The notes: generated by a model from the letters alone, not told the origin. A DNA stretch of 47,487 nucleotides from Phycisphaerae bacterium (GCA_016793195.1 JAEUJA010000218.1:1-47487), one strand, 5' to 3'. Positions 18,389-27,063 are shown, counted from the stretch's first letter. Made by a program: numbers and translations.

Positions 18389-19322
18389 GCGGCGACTCCT
18401 TGTTCACGGACGCGGCGGCGCTGGCGGGCTTGGCGCTCACGTTCAAAGTCACGCCCGCCGACGGAGGCGCCCCGTGATGGTCACAGCAGTGATGGTGCGC
18501 GTGATCGCCGGCATCAACGTGGCACGTCGCCGCGGCGTGGGCGTCGACGTGGACATCGCCGAAGACCTCCGCGATGTCGTGGCGGAAGACCTCGCCCAGC
18601 ACCTGCGGCGAAAGGCCGCTCGGCGCGTCGTGAAAGTGCAGGGTCCGCGCGAGGCACGCGACGCGGTCGCAACCTGCCGCGATCGTGCGGATGTCGTGGC
18701 TCACGACGACGATCGTCACGCCCAGACGCTCGCGGAGTGATTGCAGAAGCTCGGCGAACCGGCGCTGGCCTGCGACGTCGATGCCGACGGTCGGCTCGTC
18801 GAGGAGCAGCAACTTCGGGCGCGGCGCGATCGCCCGCGCGATCATCACGCGCTGCAATTGCCCGCCCGAGAGCGCGCCGATCGGTCGGTCCGCAAGTTCC
18901 GCCGCCCCCACCATCGACAACGCCTCGTCCGCCCGGCGCCGCGTCTCGCTTGGCACGCGCTTCCACGGCGCGAGATTCACCACCAGCGGCATAACCACGA
19001 CCTGACGCACGGAGAGCGGGAACGCCAGCTCCGCGTCGACTTTCTGCGGCACATAGCCGACGAGCCCCTCGCGCCGCGCCTCGCGGGGCGAGCGCCCGCA
19101 CACGCGGACCTCGCCCGCCTGCAGGTCGAGCAGGCCGAGCGTGAGTTTCAGCAGCGTGCTCTTGCCGCCGCCGTTGGGCCCCAGGATGCCGAGGCGCTCG
19201 CCGGCGTGGACCGCGAAGGAGATCGAGGTGAGCGCCGGCGTGTCCGCACCCGGATACGAGAACGACACGCCGCGGTATTCCAGCGTGTGTTCGTGCGGGG
19301 TTGGCGGAGTCACGCGGCTCAT
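18375..19322 (-). CDS. Metal ABC transporter ATP-binding protein with His/Cys-rich tail (ZnuC-like)
   Basis: This ATPase powers metal import. The 315-residue protein has Walker A GPNGGGKST, the signature ALSGGQLQRVMIARA, Walker B LLLLDEPTVGID and the switch histidine in VVVSHDIRT. After the ATPase domain it carries an unusual C-terminal extension of about 50 residues with many His and Cys (HVDAHAAATCHVDAGDHAHH and HCCDHH), which could bind Zn2+ inside the cell. The ATG at 19322 (MSRVTPPTPHEH) is chosen because upstream residues do not fit the family; there is no clear Shine-Dalgarno. It lies between znuA and the permease and overlaps the latter by 14 nt. Confidence 0.9.
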   Translation of the reverse strand: MSRVTPPTPHEHTLEYRGVSFSYPGADTPALTSISFAVHAGERLGILGPNGGGKSTLLKLTLGLLDLQAGEVRVCGRSPREARREGLVGYVPQKVDAELAFPLSVRQVVVMPLVVNLAPWKRVPSETRRRADEALSMVGAAELADRPIGALSGGQLQRVMIARAIAPRPKLLLLDEPTVGIDVAGQRRFAELLQSLRERLGVTIVVVSHDIRTIAAGCDRVACLARTLHFHDAPSGLSPQVLGEVFRHDIAEVFGDVHVDAHAAATCHVDAGDHAHHHCCDHHGAPPSAGVTLNVSAKPASAAASVNKESPRENA

Positions 19323-19390
19323 CGTGCGGGTCGAGTGTATCCCATCGGCCGGTATCAATCGGACGCCGCACATGCGGTCAGGACGCCGGT

Positions 19391-19425
19391 GGCTTTGCCA
19401 CTCGGCCACTTTGCCACTTTGACTT
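19391..19425. repeat. Degenerate GCCACTTT octamer array between znuA and znuC
   Basis: TTTGCCACTCGGCCACTTTG and following bases form three to four degenerate 8-nt units (GCCACTCG, GCCACTTT, GCCACTTT) in the short spacer before the stop codon of znuA. The same unit recurs at 30346-30370. A role in mRNA processing between the two genes is possible but unproven. Confidence 0.55.
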
Positions 19426-20449
19426 ACTTCCCCGTCAAGCCCTCCTTCAGCGCCGCCAGGTTCGCGCGCATCGTCGCGAAGTAGTCATCGCCGCCCAGCG
19501 GGTCGAGCACCAGCATCTTCACGCCCGCCGCCTGCGCCACGCGCCCCGCGCTCTCGTTGTTGAACTGCGGCTCGACGAAGATCGCCGTCGCGCCGTGCCC
19601 ACGCACCGCCTCGACCGCCTTGGCGATGTCGGCCGGCGTCGACTCTGCCGTCTCGATCGGGCGCAGCACCGCCGCAACCGTCAATCCATACCGACTCGCC
19701 ATCCGCCCCCACGCGCTGTGGTGCGTCACGATCGATCTTCCCGCGAGCGGCCCGAGCGCCGCGGCATATTCCGCGTGCAGGTCATCCAGTCTTTTCGCCA
19801 GCGCCTCGCGCGACGCGACGAGCTTGGCCTCTTGCTCCGCGCCGAGCCGCCCGGCGGCACGGGCCGCGTGATCGATCGCGTCCGCCAGCGGCGTGAAGAA
19901 CGACTTCACCAGCACGGGGTCAAGCCACACGTGCGGATCGAGCGGGCCGTGATCGTGACCCGCGTGCGGGTCCTCCGCTTCCTGCTCCCCGGCGTGGTCG
20001 TGCGCGTCACCACTCGGGGCGTGCTCGTGATCGTGCTCATCCCCTTCCAGCTTCAGCGCCGCCGCCATCGAGAGATCAACACGCCGCGCCGACGGATTCT
20101 TCTTCAGAAACTCCTCGACCCGCGGCTCAAGCCCCAGCCCGACATACACCACCACGTCCGCTCGCGCGAGCGCCGCGATGTCCTCGGGCGTCGGTTCGTA
20201 GCCGTGCTCGCTGCGCCCCGGCGGCAAGAGCACCCGCAACTGGGCTCCCTCGGGCAAGAGCTCGCGTGACAGCGCTCCGAGCGGCGCGATCGTCGCGACC
20301 ACCCGCGCCGGCCCGGGCTCGCGCGGCGCGACACCCGCGGACTTCTCCGCCGCCCTCTCGCACGCCGGCAGCCCCGCGCCGACCCACGCCGACGCGATCA
20401 CGCCCGCGGCCAACATTCCAACTCGTCGGATCCACGCACGTCGATTCAT
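19424..20449 (-). CDS. znuA: Zinc/manganese ABC transporter substrate-binding protein (ZnuA-like lipoprotein)
   Basis: The extracytoplasmic receptor of the metal importer. The 341-residue protein has an N-terminal signal with two Arg-Arg pairs and a possible lipobox LPAC near residue 31. The cluster A-I fold follows, with metal ligands in SEHGYEPTPEDI, HVWLDP and VTHHSAWGRMASRYGL, plus a terminal FVEPQFNNESAGRVA and LDPLGG. A His/Asp/Glu-rich loop (DEHDHEHAP, DAHDHAGEQ, HAGHDHG) precedes the second ligand, which is typical of zinc-binding ZnuA rather than manganese receptors. The start at 20449 has GGGAG just upstream. It is the first gene of the importer operon and lies behind a Fur/Zur-like palindrome. 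Confidence 0.92.
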   Translation of the reverse strand: MNRRAWIRRVGMLAAGVIASAWVGAGLPACERAAEKSAGVAPREPGPARVVATIAPLGALSRELLPEGAQLRVLLPPGRSEHGYEPTPEDIAALARADVVVYVGLGLEPRVEEFLKKNPSARRVDLSMAAALKLEGDEHDHEHAPSGDAHDHAGEQEAEDPHAGHDHGPLDPHVWLDPVLVKSFFTPLADAIDHAARAAGRLGAEQEAKLVASREALAKRLDDLHAEYAAALGPLAGRSIVTHHSAWGRMASRYGLTVAAVLRPIETAESTPADIAKAVEAVRGHGATAIFVEPQFNNESAGRVAQAAGVKMLVLDPLGGDDYFATMRANLAALKEGLTGK

Positions 20450-20526
20450 CGATCTCCCTCGCAGGCACGTCGCGACGACTCGCTTTGGCGTCCGACCCGT
20501 GCCGCGCACGCCGCCGCGCCCGAGCT

Positions 20527-20548
20527 TATTGAGATTGTATTCTCAATA
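20527..20548 (-). promoter_or_regulatory. Fur/Zur-type operator overlapping the znuA promoter
   Basis: A perfect inverted repeat TATTGAGA-N6-TCTCAATA lies 78-99 nt upstream of the znuA start in a locally AT-rich stretch. It closely resembles Fur-superfamily boxes of the ATTGAGAAT-N-ATTCTCAAT kind. On the minus strand it contains TACAAT, a good -10 box, so a bound repressor would block the promoter. Placement before a zinc importer points to Zur, but Fur or Mur cannot be excluded. Confidence 0.65.
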
Positions 20549-20781
20549 CGAATCGAGCGGGAAAAGGTTCACAGATTCCGAAATCCGCGGCGGATGCTGG
20601 GTGGGCGGAACTCAGCCGGCCGGAGCCTTGCGTCACGCGCCCGCACCCAACGCCGTTGCCATCGGGCCGGCCCATTGAGACCGAGCACGGGGCCAGGGAA
20701 AGGTCCTGTCGGGCGGTGCCGCTCACGGGATCGATTTCCCCGCGGCGGGCACCGGGGCGAGCGCGTCGGCCTGATCGTCGC
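20549..20781. other. Intergenic region between znuA promoter and tRNA-Ala
   Basis: No convincing gene is present. Reading frames on both strands are short, lack ribosome sites and show no family features. The region must hold the -35 side of the znuA promoter. Confidence 0.4.
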
Positions 20782-20808
20782 TTGATCGCTGGGTTGGCCT
20801 CCTATACT
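20782..20808 (+). promoter_or_regulatory. Candidate promoter of tRNA-Ala
   Basis: TTGATC (20782-20787) and TATACT (20803-20808) precede the tRNA by 11 nt, with a 15-nt spacer that is shorter than ideal. The -10 box position fits a start a few bases before the mature 5' end. Confidence 0.45.
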
Positions 20809-20819
20809 CCTGCCCGCTT

Positions 20820-20892
20820 GGGGCGGTAGCTCAGTTGGTAGAGCGCATCGTTCGCAATGATGAGGTCGGGAGTTCGACTCTCCTCCGCTCCA
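20820..20892 (+). tRNA. tRNA-Ala (anticodon CGC)
   Basis: A complete 73-nt cloverleaf. The acceptor stem GGGGCGG/CCGCTCC contains the G3:U70 wobble pair that identifies alanine tRNAs. The D-arm TAGCTCAGTTGGTAGAGC, the anticodon loop TTCGCAA with CGC, and the T-arm GGGAGTTCGACTCTC are all standard. It decodes GCG, which is frequent in this GC-rich genome. The discriminator base is A73 and CCA is not encoded, so it must be added by nucleotidyltransferase. Confidence 0.97.
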
Positions 20893-20905
20893 CTTGTCCA
20901 AGCAT

Positions 20906-20937
20906 TCACGCACGAGATTCGGTTTCGTGCGTGATTT
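20906..20937 (+). terminator. Hairpin terminator after tRNA-Ala
   Basis: TCACGCACGA (20906-20915) pairs perfectly with TCGTGCGTGA (20925-20934) across a 9-nt loop and is followed by TTT. It lies 13 nt after the tRNA. The T-run is short, so efficiency is uncertain. Two more small hairpins (20960-20975 and 20995-21009), without T-runs, follow before the converging ABC permease gene. Confidence 0.6.
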
Positions 20938-21079
20938 ACTGGGGATTTCGACTCGCCGAGGGCGGCCTTCCGCCCGGCGCGAACGGAATCGCCCGACTCT
21001 GACGGAGTCGCCCGAAGGGCGTGGAGTCTTTGTCGCGCGGGAACCACCCGGGCCTTGCGAGGCGCGAACCGGCGTGGCT

Positions 21080-23848
21080 TCACCCCTTCAGCGCCCCGAG
21101 CAGCTCGCGTGGCCTGCGCCGCGCCAGCGTCAGCACCGCCGGGGCCGCGGCGCCGAGCGTCATAATGGCCACTGCCAGCCAGCCCCAGGCGATCGGGCCC
21201 CACGGCGTCTGGAAGGTCAATTCCAATCCGAATAGCGCATGGTTGAGTCGTCGTCCCGCCAGCGCGCCCTGGAACCCGATCGCGGTGCCGAGGACGCACG
21301 CGGCGATGGCGATGACGATCGCCTCGCTGAGGACGAGGCGCGCGATCTGGCCGCGCGTCGCGCCGACGGCTCGCAGGACGCCGAACTCGAAGCTCCTGGT
21401 CGCGATGCCGGCGATAATGAGATTGGCGACACCCAGGCCCGCGACGGCCATGGCGAAGATCGCGATGACGGAGCTGACGAGCAGCGAGCCGTGAACAAAC
21501 GTGCGGATTTCTTCCTTGATCCAGCGCCCGCTCCCGGCGTCGAGCACGCCGGCCTCGAAGGCGGCGGCGCGGATGCGCTTGACCGCCTCCTGATCGTCGA
21601 CGGCGCCGGGCTCGCCGATGGGTTTGAGGCCGATCTGGATCATGTTGATCGCCTCGCTCCCGAATTTTTCGCGGAGGTCGCGGCGGCTGCCGAAGACGGC
21701 GTGCACGGACTGGTCGGTGTATTCCTCTCCAACGTTGAAGAACTTGTTGACGACGTCGAGGCCGGGGCTGGTGACGACGCCGACGATGCGGAACTCGAAG
21801 TCCTTGCCGTCGTGGCGGCACTTGAAGACATCGCCGACGCCGAGCTTCTGGGCCGCGTGGAACTCGCGCGCGACGAGGATCGCGCCGCCCTTGTTGAGTT
21901 CGGCGCGGGCGGTGGCCTCGTCGCCCTGCACCCAGGAGAGCTCGGTCATGTCGAGGAAGGAATCGGGCTCGAAGGCGATGAAGGTGCTGGTGTATTTCTG
22001 GAGGGCGCGGACGCCGAAGGCGTCGGTCTCGACGTTCTGGAGCGCGATCGCGCAGGTGCCGGAGACAAAGGGAAGTTCCCGGATTTCTTGCTGGGTCTTG
22101 GGCGTGAGGTTGAGGCCGACGACGAAGGCGTCGGGGAACTCAAGCTTGCCGAGCCAGTCGCGCATGACCGACGAGCCCTGCGTCCACAGCGCGGTCATGA
22201 GTCCAAGGCCGGTCATCATGGCGCCGGCGGTGAAGCCGTGGCGGAAGGGTGTGCGTGCGACCGAGCGTTCGAGCAGGCGCGGCGGGAGCTTCATCACCTT
22301 CGCGATCACGGGCCCCAGCGCCCACGACGCGAGCAGCACCAGCGGCACGCCGAGCACGAAATAGCCGCAGTACATCGCGGGGAGTCCGACGCTCGCGTAG
22401 CTCCAGAACATGACCTGGCCATCGGGGACCTGCGTCACGATCACCAGCTGGGCCGCGACGCCGAGGAGCCCCGCGAGCAAGAGGGCGACGATCCAAGTGC
22501 GCGACGCGGGCGTCGCACGCTGCGCCAGCGCCTCGAGCGGCGAGACGCGCGAGGCCTGCCACGCCGGATACGCCGAACCCAGCGCGCCCGCGAGCAGGCA
22601 ACCGAACGGCGAGAGGAGCACGCCGGTCCACGAGAACGCGAAGCCCGAGGGGAGCACGTCACGAAAAACCGTGACGAGGGTCCACGCGGCGAGGATGCCG
22701 AGCGGCACGCCGATGATCGCGCCCGCCGCCCCTACCACGAGGCCCACGAACAACTGCGACCATGCCAGCTGCGCGCGTGTGCCGCCGATGCAACGGATCA
22801 CCGCCAGCTCTCGCTGTTTCTCCGTGACGCCCGTGGTGATGCCGGTGGTCACGATGAACGAGGCCGCGAGGAACGCCATGATCGAAGCGAGCGCAAAGCC
22901 GAGCTGGTTGGCCTGCATGTTCTTCGACAGGCCGCTGGTGATCTTCGCGGTGGTCTGCACCAGCATCCCGTCGGGCACGCGGGCCTTGGCCTGCTCGGCG
23001 AGCTTGGTGGCGTCGACGCCCTCGCGCACGACAACATCGATCTGCGTGAGGCGGCCCTTCTTGCCCGCGAGTTCCGCCAGCGCGCCTCGCTCCAGAAAGA
23101 CCTCGGGGCGTCCGAACGCGATCGGCGATCTGCTGATGCCGACGACAGTGAGCCTTACGGGCTCGCGCAGCGGCCTGACAAACTCCAGCACCGAACCGAC
23201 CCTCACCTTCGCGTCGCGCGTGAGCTTGTCCGCTTCGTCCTTGCTCTCGACAAACTCCGGGCCGTTGTCCTGGTCATCCGCGGGCGCGGAGAGCAACCCC
23301 GGCAAGGCCGCCATCACGCTCGCCGCGCCGGGCTCGGGCGTTTTCCCGAACGCGACCTGGCTGGCCTGGTCGATCACGATCTCGCCCGGGCGGGCGGGCC
23401 AGCGGCCTTCGACCAGTTCCATCGGGCGCACGCGCGATTCGGCCTCGACGTCGACGCCCTGGGCCATGGGCGTCTGGCCCATCACGCGCTTCTGGCGCGC
23501 GTAGCCGTTGCGGGTGGGGTCCTTGGATTCGGTCCATTCGTAGCGCACGAAGCGGAGCGAGAGACTGGTGGTGAAACGGGCGCTGGTGCGATCGACCTCG
23601 GGCCAGCCCCCGATGCGTTCGGCCAGCGCCGCGTCGAAATCCCCGCCGCCGGAGCGCGAGGTGACGCGGAGGTCGGCCTTTCCAAAGGTGGCATCGAGGC
23701 GCGAGCCGATGGCGCCCTGCACCGAAGCAAGGGCGAAGGCGATCGCGGTGATGAGGGTCGCGCAGAGCGCGACGACCGCGACCAGAAGCGCCGAGCGGCT
23801 AGGCCGCGCCGACACACTGTTGATAGCGAGCCGCCACGCCGCCCGCAT
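21080..23848 (-). CDS. ABC transporter permease with two FtsX domains (MacB/Lol-like)
   Basis: The 922-residue membrane protein has an N-terminal helix (about 18-42) and a large extracytoplasmic domain. A first FtsX-type set of helices follows (FALASIMAFLAASFIVTTGI and EKQRELAVIRCIGGTRAQLA), then a second extracytoplasmic domain and a second FtsX set near the C-terminus (RSFEFGVLRAVGATRGQIAR). This is the architecture of permeases that extrude lipoproteins, peptides or drugs from the outer leaflet, here with both halves in one chain. The start at 23848 has GGAGGGG just upstream and overlaps the ATPase gene by 50 nt, so the two are coupled. Cargo unknown. Confidence 0.9.
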   Translation of the reverse strand: MRAAWRLAINSVSARPSRSALLVAVVALCATLITAIAFALASVQGAIGSRLDATFGKADLRVTSRSGGGDFDAALAERIGGWPEVDRTSARFTTSLSLRFVRYEWTESKDPTRNGYARQKRVMGQTPMAQGVDVEAESRVRPMELVEGRWPARPGEIVIDQASQVAFGKTPEPGAASVMAALPGLLSAPADDQDNGPEFVESKDEADKLTRDAKVRVGSVLEFVRPLREPVRLTVVGISRSPIAFGRPEVFLERGALAELAGKKGRLTQIDVVVREGVDATKLAEQAKARVPDGMLVQTTAKITSGLSKNMQANQLGFALASIMAFLAASFIVTTGITTGVTEKQRELAVIRCIGGTRAQLAWSQLFVGLVVGAAGAIIGVPLGILAAWTLVTVFRDVLPSGFAFSWTGVLLSPFGCLLAGALGSAYPAWQASRVSPLEALAQRATPASRTWIVALLLAGLLGVAAQLVIVTQVPDGQVMFWSYASVGLPAMYCGYFVLGVPLVLLASWALGPVIAKVMKLPPRLLERSVARTPFRHGFTAGAMMTGLGLMTALWTQGSSVMRDWLGKLEFPDAFVVGLNLTPKTQQEIRELPFVSGTCAIALQNVETDAFGVRALQKYTSTFIAFEPDSFLDMTELSWVQGDEATARAELNKGGAILVAREFHAAQKLGVGDVFKCRHDGKDFEFRIVGVVTSPGLDVVNKFFNVGEEYTDQSVHAVFGSRRDLREKFGSEAINMIQIGLKPIGEPGAVDDQEAVKRIRAAAFEAGVLDAGSGRWIKEEIRTFVHGSLLVSSVIAIFAMAVAGLGVANLIIAGIATRSFEFGVLRAVGATRGQIARLVLSEAIVIAIAACVLGTAIGFQGALAGRRLNHALFGLELTFQTPWGPIAWGWLAVAIMTLGAAAPAVLTLARRRPRELLGALKG

Positions 23849-24533
23849 CGAGCCCCTCCGATTCGATGGTTCCTGTTACTTTGCCGTCCCTGAGCACGAA
23901 GACGCGCCGGCAGTGAGACGCCGCCGCGGGTTCGTGCGTCACCATGAGGACCGTGATCGCGCGTTCTTTGGCCAGTTCTCTGAGCAGCGTCCACAGCTGC
24001 TCGCTGCTGGCCGAGTCGAGATTGCCCGTGGGCTCGTCGGCGAGGACGAGCGAGGGCGAGAAAAGCAGGGCGCGGGCGATGGCGACGCGTTGCTGCTCGC
24101 CGCCCGAGAGCGCGTCGGGGCGGTGCGAGGCTCGCGGCGCGATGCCGAGACGCCCGAGCAATTCGGCGCTGCGTGCCGACATGGCGCCCGCGTCTTCGCC
24201 CGCGAGCAGGCCGGGGAGTTCGATGTTCTCGCGCGCGGAGAGCGTGGGGATCAGGTTGAATTGCTGAAACACGATGCCGATGCCGCGGCGGCGGAACTGG
24301 GTCGCGTCGCGTTCGTCGAGGGCGTGCAGGGCGCGGTCGCCCAGCCAGATCTCGCCGGAGTCGGGTCGGTCGAGCGTCGCGAGCAGGTGGAGCAGGGTTG
24401 ATTTTCCGCTCCCGCTGGCGCCCATGATGGCGTAGAAGCCGGGGGCATCGATGGACAGGTCCACGCCGCGGAGGGCGGGCACCTCGCGCCCGCCGGTTCG
24501 ATACGACTTGTGAACCTGAACGCAGCGCAGCAT
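23799..24533 (-). CDS. ABC transporter ATP-binding protein (LolD/MacB type)
   Basis: The 244-residue ATPase partners the FtsX-type permease that follows. It has Walker A GASGSGKST, the Q-loop region IGIVFQQFNLIPTLSARENI typical of the LolD/MacB group, signature LSGGEQQRVAIARAL, Walker B LVLADEPTGNLDS and the switch His in VTHEPAAA. It starts near the C-terminal side of the gcvH region and ends inside the permease gene. Together they form a two-gene exporter operon. Confidence 0.93.
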   Translation of the reverse strand: MLRCVQVHKSYRTGGREVPALRGVDLSIDAPGFYAIMGASGSGKSTLLHLLATLDRPDSGEIWLGDRALHALDERDATQFRRRGIGIVFQQFNLIPTLSARENIELPGLLAGEDAGAMSARSAELLGRLGIAPRASHRPDALSGGEQQRVAIARALLFSPSLVLADEPTGNLDSASSEQLWTLLRELAKERAITVLMVTHEPAAASHCRRVFVLRDGKVTGTIESEGLDAGGVAARYQQCVGAA

Positions 24534-24568
24534 CGGAAGTTCAACGCTCCAGAACGCGGTTCAATGCG

Positions 24569-24585
24569 GCGGGCGAAGCGCCCGC
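24569..24585 (-). terminator. GC-rich hairpin downstream of gcvH
   Basis: GCGGGCG/CGCCCGC (7-bp stem, AAG/CTT loop) lies between gcvH and the ABC ATPase gene. No T-run follows, so it is only a possible transcript 3' end or processing site. Confidence 0.3.
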
Positions 24586-24589
24586 ACCT

Positions 24590-24627
24590 GGCCAAATCGC
24601 AAAGCTGCCAAATGGCCAAAGCAAAGA
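24590..24627. repeat. Degenerate GCCAAAT array between gcvH and the ABC operon
   Basis: The stretch contains GCCAAATC, GCAAAGCT, GCCAAATG and GCCAAAGC in a row, i.e. degenerate 8-nt units. Related arrays occur at 30254-30305 and 46229-46265. Confidence 0.55.
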
Positions 24628-24694
24628 CGGGGCGGACTGGTGAAGCCGAGAGCCGCTTCCTCCTCGTGCGCGGCGACTGGCGCCCCGTGCCTCA

Positions 24695-25075
24695 TCACGC
24701 CGGATGGGCCGCGTCGTACTTGGCCGAGTCCATCAGCGAGCCGAGCTTCGACTTGTCGCCCACCTTGATCTTGACCAGCCAGCCCTTGCCGTAGGGATCG
24801 CTGTTGAGGAGCGAGGGGTCGTCGGCCAGCGCCTTGTTGACCTCGACGATTTCGCCGCCGGCGGCGCAGTACACGTCGCTGGTGGTCTTCACGCTCTCGA
24901 CCTCGCCGACGATCTCGCCGGCGGAGAACTTGGTGCCTGCCTTTTTCATCTCGACGTAGGTGACGTCGGTGAGGGCATTGACGGCAAACTGCGTCAGGCC
25001 GAGCGTCAGCGTGTCGCCCTCAAGTTTGTGCCACTCGTGCGAGTCCGAATACACCCGATCCGCTGGGCTGCCCAT
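24695..25075 (-). CDS. gcvH: Glycine cleavage system H protein
   Basis: GcvH is the lipoylated carrier that shuttles the aminomethyl group in the glycine cleavage system. The 126-residue product has the normal length. The lipoyl site is intact: GEVESVKTTSDVY with Lys63. The N-terminal YSDSHEWHKLEGDTLTLGLT and the C-terminal GWLVKIKVGDKSKLGSLMD match the family. The ATG at 25075 has GAAGG 6 nt upstream. The other glycine cleavage genes are not nearby. No glycine riboswitch was recognised upstream. Confidence 0.96.
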   Translation of the reverse strand: MGSPADRVYSDSHEWHKLEGDTLTLGLTQFAVNALTDVTYVEMKKAGTKFSAGEIVGEVESVKTTSDVYCAAGGEIVEVNKALADDPSLLNSDPYGKGWLVKIKVGDKSKLGSLMDSAKYDAAHPA

Positions 25076-25274
25076 AACGACCTTCCGTTCCGGCGCGGGC
25101 CCGGCCACCACCGCGGCCGCCGAACCCGCGCGCCATCCGTCCCATGCTAGGGTGCGTGGGCCGGAACGTCTCCCGGCGGCGTCGGCTCGGCGAGAAACCA
25201 GGCGCCATCGATGTTTCGTGCGATCGCGGCGCAACTGGCATGGGGAACCCTCCCCCGCTACAGTCCGCCCGACC

Positions 25275-26156
25275 ATGCTCCTGACCCTCAACGCCGCCTG
25301 CGCCGCCCCCTGGCTCACCAGCGCCCCCAAGGGCCGCACACGCCCCCTCACGATCTACGACCTTCCGGTCTTCGCGAAGGAAACGCTTGGGATGGCGGGT
25401 CTCTCGCTGCCCACGAACCTGCTGGCGGGGTTTGATCGGCAGCAGCTCGAGCAGCTGCGCGAGCGGGCGGACAAGTCCGGGTGCGCCGTGCTTCTCATCT
25501 ACGAGCCCGAGCCGCAGGCCTTCGCCGATCCCACGCTCGCGGACGCGGCGGTTGGGCGGATGAAGCGCGTGGTGCAGGCGGCCCATGTGCTGGGCTGCAA
25601 CGCCGCCGCGGTCAAGGTCAAGGCCGCCGATTGGCCCGCGGAGCTCGAAGCCGCGGCCAAGAAGCTCCGCAGCGTCTCGGAGCCCGCGGAGAAGATGGAC
25701 ATTTCGCTGCTGATCTCGCCGCACGCGGGGCTGACCAGCACGCCCGAACGCGTCACCGATCTCATCAAGAAGGTCGGCGGGTTCCGCGTCGGCACCTTCC
25801 CGGATTTCCAGGCCGCCGCCGCCACCAAGGACCCGACGGCGTACCTGCGGCGGATCACGCCCTACGCCTCGTGCGTGTGCGCGTCGACCGTGTCGTTCAA
25901 GGACGGCACGCCGCCGGTCCACACCGCCTATGACCTGAATCTGATGGTCCAGGCGGTGCTCTCGGTCGGCTATGACGCGGCCCTTTCGATCGACTACCGG
26001 GGGACCGGAGACGTTACACTGGGCGTGGCCCAGTCCCGCGACGCGCTCCTGGCGGCCATGAAGCTCGACGAGGTCGGCCCGAGCGACGAGGAGCTCGCCG
26101 ACCTCGAGGCCGAACTCGGCGAAGACGACGGGGACGACGCCGAGGAAACGGCCTGA
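25275..26156 (+). CDS. TIM-barrel protein (sugar phosphate isomerase/epimerase-like)
   Basis: The 293-residue product resembles xylose-isomerase-like TIM-barrel proteins of the sugar phosphate isomerase/epimerase group. It has alternating beta-alpha units, e.g. VLLIYEPEPQAF, CNAAAVKVKAADW, DISLLISPHAGLTS, GTFPDFQAAAA, and DAALSIDYRGTGD near the end, but metal ligands are not obvious. The C-terminus is very acidic (EDDGDDAEETA). A TACAGT box lies 10 nt before the ATG and no Shine-Dalgarno is visible, so the leader is very short. It is divergent from gcvH and followed by cmk after 52 nt. Substrate unknown. Confidence 0.6.
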   Translation: MLLTLNAACAAPWLTSAPKGRTRPLTIYDLPVFAKETLGMAGLSLPTNLLAGFDRQQLEQLRERADKSGCAVLLIYEPEPQAFADPTLADAAVGRMKRVVQAAHVLGCNAAAVKVKAADWPAELEAAAKKLRSVSEPAEKMDISLLISPHAGLTSTPERVTDLIKKVGGFRVGTFPDFQAAAATKDPTAYLRRITPYASCVCASTVSFKDGTPPVHTAYDLNLMVQAVLSVGYDAALSIDYRGTGDVTLGVAQSRDALLAAMKLDEVGPSDEELADLEAELGEDDGDDAEETA

Positions 26157-26208
26157 GCGCCGAGATGGCCGACGCCGGGCCGCACGCCGCACGCCACGGA
26201 GCATCGCC

Positions 26209-26973
26209 GTGAACGCCACACCCGCCCCCGCCCCGACCAAGCCCGCGCCCGCCAAGATCGATCTGCCCCCCAAGAATCCCATCGTGCTCCCGCACTCACG
26301 GCCCATCATCATCACGATCGACGGCCCGGCGGGCACGGGCAAGTCGTCCGTCGCGCGAACCCTCGCCAAGCATCTGGGCCTGGATTTCCTGGATACCGGC
26401 GCCATGTACCGCGCCGCCGCCGCCATCGTCATCGACCATCAGATCGACCCCAACGACGTCGACGCGATCGTCGCCCAGGTGCACAGCGCCGACCTCCACT
26501 TCGACTGGAAGACCGACCCCCCCACCATCATGGCCTGGGATCGCTCCATCGCCTCGCGCCTCCGCGACGCCGACGTGACCGCGATCGTTTCTCCCATCGC
26601 CGGCATCGCCGAGCTGCGCCGACTCATGGTCGGCGAGCAGCGCCTCATCGCCCAGGAGCACCCGCGCCTGGTCACCGAAGGCCGCGACCAGGGCACCGTG
26701 GTCTTCCCGGACGCGGCGGTGAAGTTCTATTTGGATGCCTCGCCTGAGGTGCGTGCGTCGCGCCGGGCCGACCAGCTCCGCGCCGCGGGACGCTTCGCGG
26801 ATGAGGCCGAGCTTCTCAAAGAGATCATCGCCCGGGATCAGTCGGACTCGACCCGCTCGGACGGCCCGCTCCGCGCCCCATCGGACGCGATTCGCATCGA
26901 TACGTCCGCAATGACGTTCGGGCAGGTGGTGGACACCTTGGAACGCCAGGTCCGGGCCCGGGCGACGCGGTAG
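26209..26973 (+). CDS. cmk: Cytidylate kinase
   Basis: Cytidylate kinase phosphorylates CMP and dCMP. The 254-residue product has a Pro/Ala-rich N-terminal extension of about 30 residues, then the P-loop IDGPAGTGKSSVAR (residues 37-50), LDFLDTGAMYRAAA, and the ITEGRDQGTVVFPDA-like segment (VTEGRDQGTVVFPDA) with the conserved GRD, followed by FYLDASPEVRASRR and the C-terminal helix. The GTG start at 26209 has GGAG 7 nt upstream. It lies in a plus-strand run between the TIM-barrel protein and the histone H1-like gene. Confidence 0.93.
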   Translation: MNATPAPAPTKPAPAKIDLPPKNPIVLPHSRPIIITIDGPAGTGKSSVARTLAKHLGLDFLDTGAMYRAAAAIVIDHQIDPNDVDAIVAQVHSADLHFDWKTDPPTIMAWDRSIASRLRDADVTAIVSPIAGIAELRRLMVGEQRLIAQEHPRLVTEGRDQGTVVFPDAAVKFYLDASPEVRASRRADQLRAAGRFADEAELLKEIIARDQSDSTRSDGPLRAPSDAIRIDTSAMTFGQVVDTLERQVRARATR

Positions 26974-27063
26974 AACCTCATTCTGACCCGTCCACGCGGG
27001 GGGCATACGCTTGCCCGTTCGCCGGGAGGGGTCCACCCGGTCGCCGGCGTACGGAGGTCACCT

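Noticed and set aside
21239-23893. Plus-strand frame of 884 codons, rich in charged residues
   Set aside because: It is antisense to the FtsX-type permease; the minus-strand protein has clear FtsX domains and membrane helices.
25076-25274. Possible glycine riboswitch upstream of gcvH
   Set aside because: The conserved glycine aptamer core was not found in this 199-nt spacer.
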